57,089 nucleotides of DNA from Solidesulfovibrio magneticus (GTDB lineage Bacteria > Desulfobacterota > Desulfovibrionia > Desulfovibrionales > Desulfovibrionaceae): positions 1 through 57,089 of the forward strand of contig DLGG01000166.1 in the NCBI GenBank assembly GCA_002482565.1. Direction: 5' to 3'. Position numbers and translations under genes: made by a program. The notes under the pieces were generated by a model that was given only the letters and a program-made list of their open reading frames with translations, searched no databases and had not been told where the DNA came from. Within the stretch, counting starts at the first letter, position 1. Each line of letters starts with the position of its first letter. Shown here one piece after another: positions 8,268 to 15,676 of the stretch.

Positions 8268-8958
8268 TGTCGGCGTTTTCCCGCAGGGCCGCCGCGTCGT
8301 CTTCCATGACCACCGCGCCGGTCTCCATGACGTAGGCCCGGTCGGCCAGCTTGAGCGCCATGTTGGCGTTTTGCTCGACCAAAAGCACGGTCATGCCGCG
8401 CTCCTCGTTGACGTTGCGGATGATGCGGAAGATGTGCTGGGAGATCATGGGCGACAGCCCAAGGGACGGCTCGTCCAAAAGCAACATGCGCGGCCGGCCC
8501 ATGAGCGCCCGGGCGATGGCCAGCATCTGCTGCTCGCCCCCGGACAGCGTGCCGCCGTGCTGCTTGCGCCGCTCGTGTAGCACCGGGAACAGCCGAAACA
8601 CCATGCCCAGGTCGGCTTCGATCTCGTCGGCGTCGCGGCGCAAGAACGCGCCCATGTCGAGATTTTCCTGGACGGTCAAACGCGGGAAAATGCGGCGTCC
8701 CTCGGGCACCTGGCACAGCCCCAGGGCCGGCAGCTGGTCCGGACGCTTGTCGCGGATGGACTCCCCGGCGTAGCGCACCTCGCCGGCCGTTGCCCGCACG
8801 ATGCCGCAGATGGTCATGAGCGTGGTGGACTTGCCCGCGCCGTTGGCCCCGATGATGGTGACGACCTCGCCTTCCTCCACCCGCAGCGACACGTCGCGCA
8901 GGGCCTGGATGCGGCCGTAATGGGCGCAAACGCCCTCAAGCTCCAAAATAGCGGCCAC
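8242..8958 (-). CDS. livF: Branched-chain amino acid ABC transporter ATP-binding protein LivF
   Basis: A 238-residue ABC ATPase with Walker A GANGAGKST (about residue 35), signature LSGGEQQMLAIARAL (about 138), Walker B LLLDEPSLGLSP (about 160) and the LivF-type tail KKAYLGQ. It energises uptake of leucine, isoleucine and valine or a related amino acid, with LivG as partner ATPase. I chose the GTG at 8958: GGAG lies five bases upstream and it begins two bases after the livM stop, so translation is coupled. Last gene of the liv unit; its 3' end overlaps the sensor kinase gene on the other strand. Confidence 0.93.
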   Translation of the reverse strand: MAAILELEGVCAHYGRIQALRDVSLRVEEGEVVTIIGANGAGKSTTLMTICGIVRATAGEVRYAGESIRDKRPDQLPALGLCQVPEGRRIFPRLTVQENLDMGAFLRRDADEIEADLGMVFRLFPVLHERRKQHGGTLSGGEQQMLAIARALMGRPRMLLLDEPSLGLSPMISQHIFRIIRNVNEERGMTVLLVEQNANMALKLADRAYVMETGAVVMEDDAAALRENADIKKAYLGQ

Positions 8959-8960
8959 GA

Positions 8961-10184
8961 CTACTCCGTATCGTCGGAACGTTTGCCCATGCGCGCCGCC
9001 GGCCACAGTCCGGCCGGGCGCACCAGCATCATGACGGCCATGGCGCCGCCAAAGGCCAGCATCCGGTAGAGTTCGAATTCGCGGAAGGCCTCGGGCAGGG
9101 CCACCAGGGCCAGCGCGCCGAGGATGACCCCGGGGATGGAGCCCATGCCGCCGAGCACCACCATGGCCAGCACCATGGCCGACTCGATGAAGGTGAAGCT
9201 CTCGGGGCTGACAAAGCGCATCCGGGCGGCGAAAAAGGCTCCGGCCAGGCCGCCGAAGACCGCGCCCAGGGCGTAGGCCAGAAGCTTGAACCGAAACGTG
9301 TCCACGCCCATGAGTTCGGCCGCGGTCTCGTCCTCGCGGATGGCCTCGAAGGCCCGGCCGATGCGCGAAAAGTTGATGCGGTGCACGGCCACGATGGTAA
9401 AGGCGGCCAGGGCCAGGATGACGTAATAGAGGTATTCGAGCTTTCGCAGCAGCAGATATTCAAAGGAAAACGAGCCGTCCACGAAATGCGGGATGTAGAT
9501 GCCCGGGGATTTGATGCCCAAAATGCCGTTGGGGCCGCCGGTGAGCGCCATCCAGTTGTTGATGACGATGCGCACGATTTCGCCGAACCCCAGGGTCACG
9601 ATGGCCAGATAGTCGCCGCGCATCCGCAGGGTCGGGTAGCCGATGAAACAGCCGGCCACGGCGGCGAACACGGCGCAAATGGGCAGGCAGACCCAGAACG
9701 GCACGGAATAGTGCACCGAGAGCAGCGCATAGGTGTAGGCCCCAACGCCGTAAAAAGCGATGTAGCCGAGGTCGAGCAGGCCGCACAGCCCCACGACCAC
9801 GTTGAGCCCCAGGCCCAGGCAGATGTAGACCAGGACGTTTATCGCCACGTCCTGGGCATAGCGGTTGGTGAGCATGGGGTAGGCCAGGGCGAAGACGATG
9901 ACCGGGGTCAGCAGCATCCAGCGCGGGGCGCGGGACATGGCGTCGCCCACGGCGTCCCGGGCGGCGGCCAGGGGATGCAGCACCCCGTCGAGACGGCCGG
10001 CCTTGCCCAGGCGGTAGAGCACGAAGCAGATGGTCGCGCCCACGGCCACCCGCAGCCAGACGGCAAAGGTGGCGGCGAAATGCAGCTCGCCGTCGCGGAT
10101 GCCCAAAAGCGGCCACAGGAGCAGGTAGAACCAGGCCAGGCCCAGGCCGAAATACTGCCAGGATTTCCTAGACCCGCGTGTCAT
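8961..10184 (-). CDS. livM: Branched-chain amino acid ABC transporter permease LivM
   Basis: This is a 407-residue integral membrane permease. After an N-terminal region with extra hydrophobic helices (about residues 10-95) it has the core LivM segments: GLGLNVVVGLCGLLDLGYIAF, the YPTLRMRGDYLAIVTLGFGE loop and NNWMALTGGPNGI. The cytoplasmic coupling helix region AFEAIREDETAAELMGV and VLGGMGSIPG, the EAA-like loop, follow. It pairs with LivH to form the channel. The ATG at 10184 overlaps the last 17 bases of livH and has GGGAGAG upstream. Confidence 0.93.
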   Translation of the reverse strand: MTRGSRKSWQYFGLGLAWFYLLLWPLLGIRDGELHFAATFAVWLRVAVGATICFVLYRLGKAGRLDGVLHPLAAARDAVGDAMSRAPRWMLLTPVIVFALAYPMLTNRYAQDVAINVLVYICLGLGLNVVVGLCGLLDLGYIAFYGVGAYTYALLSVHYSVPFWVCLPICAVFAAVAGCFIGYPTLRMRGDYLAIVTLGFGEIVRIVINNWMALTGGPNGILGIKSPGIYIPHFVDGSFSFEYLLLRKLEYLYYVILALAAFTIVAVHRINFSRIGRAFEAIREDETAAELMGVDTFRFKLLAYALGAVFGGLAGAFFAARMRFVSPESFTFIESAMVLAMVVLGGMGSIPGVILGALALVALPEAFREFELYRMLAFGGAMAVMMLVRPAGLWPAARMGKRSDDTE

Positions 10185-11085
10185 CGACGTTCTCTCCCAT
10201 GATGCCCGTGGGCATGAAATAGAGCACCCCAATGAGGATGACGAAGGCGAAGACGTCCTTGTACTCGCCGCCGGCCGGGATGTAGGCGGCGGCCAGGATC
10301 TCCACCATGCCGATGATGAGCCCGCCGATCATGGCTCCGGTGATGTTGCCGATGCCGCCCAGCACGGCGGCGGCGAAGGCCTTGATGCCGGGGACGAAGC
10401 CCATGTCGTAGCGCACCGAGCCGTAGTAGAGGCCGACCATGATGCCGGCGGCGGCGGCCAGAGCCGCGCCGATGGCGAAGGTGGTGCTGATGACCTTGTC
10501 GGAGTGGATGCCGACCAGGGCGGACATGACCTTGTCCTGGGCCGTGGCCCGCATGGCCTTGCCGATGCGGGTTTTAAAAACCAGCGTGTTGAGCAGCACG
10601 AGCAGCAGGGCCGTGACGGCCAGGATGCCGATTTGCATGTAGCTCACCCGCACGCCCAGCCACTCGAAGCCGCCGTGGGTGAACTCCGTGGGGTAGGCCT
10701 TGTCGTAGACGCCCTGGGTGAGCATGAGACCGTTTTGCAGGAAGATCGACATGCCCAGGGCCGAAAGCAGCACGGACAGGCGCGAGGATTGGCGCAGGGG
10801 CTTGTAGGCGACCTTTTCCACGGCCATGGCCAGCATGGCGCAGTAGCCCATGGCCAGGATCAGGGCAAAGGCCAGCCCGAACCAGGGATGGCTGTCCATG
10901 AGCCCTTGGGAGGCCATGTAACTGAGCAGGATGACGCCGAGATAGCCGCCAGCGGCGAAAATCTCGCCGTGGGCGAAATTGATGAGCTGGATGATGCCGT
11001 AGACCATGGTGTAGCCCAGGGCCACCAGGGCGTAGACTCCGCCAAGGGTCAGTCCGTTTATGAGCTGCTGGAAAAAATAGTCCAT
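10168..11085 (-). CDS. livH: Branched-chain amino acid ABC transporter permease LivH
   Basis: A 305-residue permease with the LivH opening (YFFQQLINGLTLGGVYALVA, then ALGYTMVYGIIQLINFAHGE) and the late loop AFAAAVLGGIGNITGAMIGG. These are the family's conserved first helix and ATPase-contact region. It has about eight membrane segments and forms the translocation channel with LivM. The ATG at 11085 gives the standard N-terminus. It lies 61 bases after livK, separated by a strong palindrome, and overlaps livM. Confidence 0.93.
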   Translation of the reverse strand: MDYFFQQLINGLTLGGVYALVALGYTMVYGIIQLINFAHGEIFAAGGYLGVILLSYMASQGLMDSHPWFGLAFALILAMGYCAMLAMAVEKVAYKPLRQSSRLSVLLSALGMSIFLQNGLMLTQGVYDKAYPTEFTHGGFEWLGVRVSYMQIGILAVTALLLVLLNTLVFKTRIGKAMRATAQDKVMSALVGIHSDKVISTTFAIGAALAAAAGIMVGLYYGSVRYDMGFVPGIKAFAAAVLGGIGNITGAMIGGLIIGMVEILAAAYIPAGGEYKDVFAFVILIGVLYFMPTGIMGENVDDTRV

Positions 11086-11103
11086 GCGTCGGGGCCGCCA
11101 TTG

Positions 11104-11125
11104 GGGGGAGGGCCGGCCCTCCCCC
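11104..11125. repeat. Loop-less GC palindrome between livK and livH
   Basis: A 22-base perfect palindrome (GGGGGAGGGCC followed directly by its complement) sits in the 61-base livK-livH gap. In RNA it would form a strong hairpin at the end of the livK message. Such a structure commonly stabilises the binding-protein transcript or limits read-through, so that much more binding protein than channel is made. This role is inferred. Confidence 0.55.
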
Positions 11126-11146
11126 TTGCTGCTTGAGGATCGTGTC

Positions 11147-12271
11147 CTAGTACTTTTTGCCGGTCTGGGGGTCCCAGAAATTGGCGAACTTGCCGTCCTT
11201 GACCACACGGATGATGTAGTTGGAGCCGGACTCGCCATTGGCCTGGAACTTGATCTTCTTGGAAGCGCCCTGCATCTCGCCCTTGATCAGCTCGGCCTTG
11301 ATCTTGGCCGGGTCGGTGCTCTTGGCGGCCTTGATGGCGGAGAGCAGCGAGTAGGCGGCGTCGTAGGCGTAGGCGGAATAGGCGCCGGGCTTGCCGAACT
11401 TCTCGTAGGCGGCCAGGAACTTCTTATAGGAGGGGGTTTCCTCGTCGATGTAGCCGAAGGTCAGGTACATGCCCTCGGCGGCGTCCTTGGCGATTTCCAT
11501 GAGCTGGGGATGGTAGACGGCGTCCTGGCCGATGATGGCGGCGGTGACGCCGGCACGCTTGGCCTGGATGAGCATGAGCGCGCCGGAGGCGGAGTTCTGC
11601 AGGCTCATGTAGAGGACGTCGGGCTTGGCGTCCTTGATCTTGGTGAGCACGGCCGAGAAGTCCTTGTCGCCCTGGTTGACGTGGTCGTGGGCGATGACCT
11701 TGAGGCCTTCCTTGTTGGCCAGCTTCTCGACGTTGTCGGCCAGGCCCTGGGAGTAGGTGGTCTTGTCGTCGACGATGAAGATGGTCTTGGCCTTGAGCAC
11801 GTCCTTGATGAACTTCATGGCGGCGATGGACTGGTCGTCGTCACGGCCGCAGACGCGGAACATGTAGGGCAGGCCGCGCTCGGTGACTTTTTCCGAGGTG
11901 GAGGCCGGGGTCAACATGGGGATGTCGGCTTCGGCCAGGGTTTCGGAGGCCGGGATGGTGGCCGAGGAGCAGTAGGCGCCGACCACGCCGACGACCTTCT
12001 CGTTGACCAGCTTGTTGGCGGCGGCCACGGCCTGGCGCGGATCGCAGGCGCTGTCCTCGGCGAAAAGCTCGATCTTGTCGAAGCCGGGGATGCCGCCTTC
12101 CTTTTCGATGGCCGCGATGGCGGCGCGCGTGCCGTTGGCGATGTCGTTGCCGTCGGCGGCGTAGGAGCCGGTCAGCGGGCTTAAGCTGCCGATCTTCAGG
12201 GTGGCGGCCGTGGCCGTGCCGGCCATCAGACACATCGCAACCAGGGTCAGGATGACACGTTTCGCACTCAT
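11147..12271 (-). CDS. livK: Branched-chain amino acid ABC transporter substrate-binding protein LivK-type
   Basis: A 374-residue periplasmic binding protein. Residues 1-23 are a signal peptide ending TATA before ATLKIGSLSPLTGSYA, the usual start of the type I binding fold. Typical family segments follow: NGTRAAIAAIEKEGGI, VVGVVGAYCSSATIPAS (first ligand-contact loop) and MLTPASTSEKVTERG. The ATG at 12271 was preferred over an in-frame TTG nine bases earlier because AAGGAGG is well placed for the ATG. It delivers the amino acid to LivHM. In this unit livG precedes it by 179 bases, which may contain a second promoter. Confidence 0.93.
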   Translation of the reverse strand: MSAKRVILTLVAMCLMAGTATAATLKIGSLSPLTGSYAADGNDIANGTRAAIAAIEKEGGIPGFDKIELFAEDSACDPRQAVAAANKLVNEKVVGVVGAYCSSATIPASETLAEADIPMLTPASTSEKVTERGLPYMFRVCGRDDDQSIAAMKFIKDVLKAKTIFIVDDKTTYSQGLADNVEKLANKEGLKVIAHDHVNQGDKDFSAVLTKIKDAKPDVLYMSLQNSASGALMLIQAKRAGVTAAIIGQDAVYHPQLMEIAKDAAEGMYLTFGYIDEETPSYKKFLAAYEKFGKPGAYSAYAYDAAYSLLSAIKAAKSTDPAKIKAELIKGEMQGASKKIKFQANGESGSNYIIRVVKDGKFANFWDPQTGKKY

Positions 12272-12450
12272 GTTCCGCAAACCTCCTTGCTCATGGTGTC
12301 GCCCTCACGGCCGCGACGTGCGGCCTCCCCGGGCGTTTCGCGGCCTGCTTGCCCTGTCGCGCGGACCTGCCGCGACACGGCCTCAAAAAGCCTCAAATGT
12401 GACAGACATTCTCTTGATACTATTGCGTAATCGTTTCCAAAAACACGTCG

Positions 12451-13215
12451 TTAATCGGCCTCGGAGCCAAGGTAAGCCTCGATGACGGCCGGATTGGACC
12501 GGACCTCGGCCGGCGCGCCCTGGCAGATGCACACCCCATGGTCCAGGACCACCACCCGATGGCTCACGTTCATGACCACGCTCATGTCGTGCTCGACCAA
12601 CAGCACGTTGACGCCGGTTTTAGCGATGCGCTGGATCATTTCCATAAGCTCCCGGCTCTCGGACGGGTTGAGTCCGGCGGCCGGCTCGTCGAGGAGAATG
12701 GTCGTAGGATCGGAACCTAGCGCCCGGGCGATCTCCAGGCGGCGCTGGAGGCCGTAGGGCAGGTTCTTGGCCACGGCGTCGGCATGGGCGGCCAGGCCCA
12801 CGAAATCCAGGGCGGCCATGGCCCGCTCGCGCACGGCCCGTTCCTCGGCCCGCTGACGCCGCGTGCGCAACACCGAGCCGATCACCCCGGAGCGGGTGCG
12901 GCAGTGGCGCGCCACCATGACGTTTTCCAAGGCCGTCATGGCCGTGAAGAGGCGGATGTTCTGAAACGTGCGAGCAATGCCCCGAGCCAGGATATGGTGG
13001 GGCCGCAGGCCGGAAATGGTCTGGCCGTCGTAGGCCACGGACCCGCCGGAAATCTTGTAAACGCCCGTTATGACGTTAAATATCGTTGTCTTGCCGGCGC
13101 CGTTGGGGCCAATGAGGCTCACGATCTCGCCGGGACGCAGATCAAAGGACACTTCCGTGAGGGCTTGGAGCCCGCCGAAGTGGACACTGACATCGGTTAG
13201 ACACAGGTGGGCCAT
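12451..13215 (-). CDS. livG: Branched-chain amino acid ABC transporter ATP-binding protein LivG
   Basis: A 254-residue ABC ATPase with Walker A GPNGAGKTT (about residue 36) and Walker B TILLDEPAAGLNPSE. It has the LivG form of the signature, LPYGLQRRLEIARAL, and the extra region (GVIGSVLRTRRQRAEE) that marks LivG rather than LivF. The start at 13215 gives the normal MAHLCLTDVSVHFGG N-terminus; the ribosome site is weak. It is the first gene of the liv unit on this strand, ahead of livK, instead of the usual place between livM and livF. Upstream (13216-13505) is a 290-base AT-richer interval that must hold the promoter and the end of the argD transcript. Confidence 0.93.
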   Translation of the reverse strand: MAHLCLTDVSVHFGGLQALTEVSFDLRPGEIVSLIGPNGAGKTTIFNVITGVYKISGGSVAYDGQTISGLRPHHILARGIARTFQNIRLFTAMTALENVMVARHCRTRSGVIGSVLRTRRQRAEERAVRERAMAALDFVGLAAHADAVAKNLPYGLQRRLEIARALGSDPTTILLDEPAAGLNPSESRELMEMIQRIAKTGVNVLLVEHDMSVVMNVSHRVVVLDHGVCICQGAPAEVRSNPAVIEAYLGSEAD

Positions 13216-13505
13216 GGGATTGACTCTATACGAAAAAATCACAAGAAAAAAAAGGGGAAATTTACAGGGAGTCCGTTGGGTTACCGTTTGGGCCGGCAAT
13301 GCCCCCGAACCGTGGTCAGGAATAAAAAACGCTCGGAAATCCTTAACAAAAAAGTCTAAAAAACAACAATCCGCCGCCCGCTCGGAAGGCGTTTGCCTCC
13401 CGGACGAGCAGCGGATGAGGCGACGAAAAAAATGCTTCGCCGCCGGCCGATATTTGGTTTTTTGCTAATTTCGCAAAATAATCATCTGCTCATTCCCAAC
13501 TCGCC
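13216..13505. other. Non-coding AT-rich interval upstream of livG and downstream of argD
   Basis: A 290-base stretch that is noticeably richer in A runs than the genes around it. Near 13459-13478 a small inverted repeat (TTTTGC...GCAAAA) just after the argD stop could end the argD message. The part next to livG (13225-13260, A-rich) probably contains the livG promoter. No gene is visible. Confidence 0.4.
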
Positions 13506-14699
13506 TCAGGCCAGGATGGCCTCCAGGGCCTCGGCAAAGGCCTTCAGATCGTCCTGCTCGACCACCAGCGGCGGCAGCAGACGCAGCACCGTGTCCTGGG
13601 TCAGGTTGCACACGAAGCCCTTGTCCAAAAGCGCCTTCCAGACGTCCGCGCCCGGGAAGGTCAGCTCGATGCCGAGCATCAGCCCCAGGCCCCGGATCTC
13701 GGCGATCTTGCCCGGCCGGCGCTCGGCCACCTCGGCGAAAAGGGCCTTGGCGAAGTCGCCCAGACGCTGGGCCCGCTCGGCCAGCTTGTCGCGGTTCATG
13801 ATTTCGATGGTCTTGGAGGCCGCCGCCGCCACCAGCGCCCCGCCGCCGAAGGTCGTGGCATGGGAACCGGGAGCGAAACCGGCCGCGACTTCGTCCGTGG
13901 CCAGCACCGCGCCCATGGGCAGGCCGTTGGCCAGGGCCTTGGAGCAGCTGAAGACGTCAGGCGTCAGACCGTAATTCTGGAAGGCCCAGAACTTGCCGGT
14001 GCGGCACATGCCGGTCTGCACCTCGTCGATCATAAAAAGAATGTCGCGCTCACGGCAAAGGGCCTGGACCGCCTCCAGATAGGCCTTGGGAAACGGCTTC
14101 ACGCCGCCCTCGCCCTGGATGCACTCCAACAGCACCGCCGCCGTCTTGTCGCTGACGGCCGCGCGCATGGCCTCGATGTCGCCGGCCTCCACGGTCGTAA
14201 AACCCTCGGGCAGGGGATCGAAACCGAACTTGATCTTGTCCTGGCCGGTGGCCGTCAGCGTGGCCAACGTCCGCCCATGAAAGGACTTGGTCAGGGTGAT
14301 GATCTCGTAAGCGTCGCGGTTTTTCACCGTGCGCATATAGCGCCGGGCCAGCTTGATGGCCCCTTCGTTGGCCTCGGCTCCGGAATTGCAAAAAAACACC
14401 TTGCCCATGTGGCAAGTGGCCTTGAGGGCCTCGGCCAGCTCGACCTGCTCGCGCTGATAAAACACGTTGCTCACGTGCACGAGTTCCCTGGCCTTTTGCG
14501 CCACCACGTCGGCCACCTCGGGATGACAATGCCCCAGGTTGCACACCGCGATGCCGGCCAGCAAGTCCACATACTCGCGGCCGTCGAGATCGCGCATACG
14601 GCAACCGCCGGCCGAGGCCACGGCCAACGGATACCGGCCATAGGTGCTCATGACGGACGCCTGCTCCCGCGCTTTCAGCGCGTCAAACGCTTCACTCAT
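13506..14699 (-). CDS. argD: Acetylornithine aminotransferase
   Basis: A 397-residue class III PLP aminotransferase. Landmarks are the cofactor loop FFCNSGAEANEGAIKLARRY (about 102-121), the aromatic contact FHGRT, the PLP-phosphate and ring acid IDEVQTGMCRTG (about 221-232) and the Schiff-base Lys254 in FSCSKALANGLPMGA. It converts N-acetylglutamate semialdehyde to N-acetylornithine in arginine synthesis and can often also act in lysine synthesis. The ATG at 14699 has AAGGAGG upstream. A long perfect inverted repeat (14728-14775) lies immediately upstream in the leader. Confidence 0.9.
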   Translation of the reverse strand: MSEAFDALKAREQASVMSTYGRYPLAVASAGGCRMRDLDGREYVDLLAGIAVCNLGHCHPEVADVVAQKARELVHVSNVFYQREQVELAEALKATCHMGKVFFCNSGAEANEGAIKLARRYMRTVKNRDAYEIITLTKSFHGRTLATLTATGQDKIKFGFDPLPEGFTTVEAGDIEAMRAAVSDKTAAVLLECIQGEGGVKPFPKAYLEAVQALCRERDILFMIDEVQTGMCRTGKFWAFQNYGLTPDVFSCSKALANGLPMGAVLATDEVAAGFAPGSHATTFGGGALVAAAASKTIEIMNRDKLAERAQRLGDFAKALFAEVAERRPGKIAEIRGLGLMLGIELTFPGADVWKALLDKGFVCNLTQDTVLRLLPPLVVEQDDLKAFAEALEAILA

Positions 14700-14727
14700 C
14701 GCGATCCTCCTTACGGGACGTGAATTC

Positions 14728-14775
14728 CCGGGGGAGGGAACCCCCTTTTTGAAAAAAGGGGGTTCCCTCCCCCGG
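14728..14775. repeat. 23-base perfect inverted repeat upstream of argD
   Basis: The two arms (14728-14750 and 14753-14775) are exact complements with a two-base centre. Each arm reads CCGGGGGAGGGAACCCCC plus five T, then the reverse. In RNA it forms a very stable hairpin ending in an A/U section. Located 28 bases before the argD start, it could be a terminator for upstream transcription, an attenuator, or a dispersed repeat. Confidence 0.7.
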
Positions 14776-14845
14776 ACCCCCACCCTCCCCCAAAAACTTT
14801 CAACGGGTTGCGGTCACGCGCAATATTCTCTCCTGCACCCCCTCT

Positions 14846-14894
14846 CTGGGGCTGCGAATCGTCCGGTTGAAAACCGGGCGATTCGCAGCCCCAG
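14846..14894. terminator. Long hairpin downstream of dut
   Basis: Arms of 23 bases (14846-14868 and 14872-14894, one T-G pair) start CTGGGGCTGCGAATCG and close on a GAA loop. It lies 79 bases after the dut stop codon and before argD. It has no U-run, so termination is plausible but not proven. Confidence 0.5.
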
Positions 14895-14898
14895 ATGA

Positions 14899-14936
14899 GG
14901 GGGTCCGGGGGGATCATCCCCCCGGCCGCCGGAGGC
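14899..14936 (+). repeat. Dispersed GC palindromic repeat, copy 1
   Basis: GGGGGTCCGGGGGG, a five-base centre, CCCCCCGG, then the fixed tail CCGCCGGAGGC. Same layout as the copies at 32705, 38384, 42911, 50827, 52276 and 57034. This copy lies between argD and dut, directly after another hairpin. Forward orientation. Confidence 0.8.
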
Positions 14937-14972
14937 ATCTTCCTCTTATTCTTACTCTTCCTACTCTTCTTC

Positions 14973-15437
14973 TTATTCTCTTCCCGTATGCCCAAACCCG
15001 CCCGCGCCGCGGGCGGTGGCGTCGAGGTCGTCGACGGGCGTGATGATGGGCCGGACAAAGGGAGCCAGGACGAGTTGGGCGATGCGGTCGTGGCGATTGA
15101 TGGTCAGGGGCTCTGTGGACGTGTTGAGCAGCCAGACGATGATTTCGCCCCGGTAGTCCGGATCGATGACGCCCACGCCCTGGGCCACGGTGAGGCCGTG
15201 CTTGGCCCCCAGGCCCGAGCGGGAATAGATGAAGCCGGCCACGCCGGGTGCGTCGATGGCGATGGCGATGCCGGTGGGCACGGCGGCTCGCTGGCCCGGG
15301 GCGATGGTCAGGGATTGGGCCTCGATGTCGGCGCGCAGGTCCAGCCCGGCCGAGCCGGCGGTGCCGACGCTTGGCGGATTGTCGCGGCTGGAGTCGCGCA
15401 GGAATTTGACGCGCAGGATGGATGTCGGGCCGGTCAT
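14973..15437 (-). CDS. dut: dUTP diphosphatase (dUTPase)
   Basis: A 154-residue trimeric dUTPase showing all five family motifs in order. They are GSAGLDLRAD (1), YSRSGLGAKHGL (2), GVIDPDYRGEI with the catalytic Asp (3), RIAQLVLAPF (4) and GAGGFGHTG at the flexible C-terminus (5). It hydrolyses dUTP to dUMP and pyrophosphate, keeping uracil out of DNA and feeding dTMP synthesis. The ATG at 15437 has GGAGGCGACC upstream. Transcribed toward argD. Confidence 0.95.
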   Translation of the reverse strand: MTGPTSILRVKFLRDSSRDNPPSVGTAGSAGLDLRADIEAQSLTIAPGQRAAVPTGIAIAIDAPGVAGFIYSRSGLGAKHGLTVAQGVGVIDPDYRGEIIVWLLNTSTEPLTINRHDRIAQLVLAPFVRPIITPVDDLDATARGAGGFGHTGRE

Positions 15438-15579
15438 GATGGTCGCCTCCGGGTCGGGAAATCAGGGGCGTAAAAGTACCCCTTTGACGGGATTTGTAAA
15501 CGCTTTTTATTTATTTGAAATACAAAGATTTTTCAGAATCTTCGACTCGCGGTCCCCGACCTTCTGGACGATGAACGAC

Positions 15580-15615
15580 GACGCGGGGAGCGCCCGGGCA
15601 GGCGCTCCCCGCGTC
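15580..15615 (-). terminator. Hairpin downstream of the amino acid permease
   Basis: A perfect 15-base stem (GACGCGGGGAGCGCC and complement) with a six-base loop, 61 bases past the permease stop. AT-rich DNA follows further on (15490-15535). A likely transcript end for the permease. Confidence 0.65.
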
Positions 15616-15676
15616 ATCGAAGCCGGGGTCGTCAAGCGGGCCTCCCCTCGCCCGGGGCGGCCCGCCAGGCATATTC

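Noticed and set aside
12272..12450. Small gene between livG and livK
   Set aside because: Only short frames without ribosome sites. The stretch better fits a promoter/leader with an AT-rich part (12395-12440).
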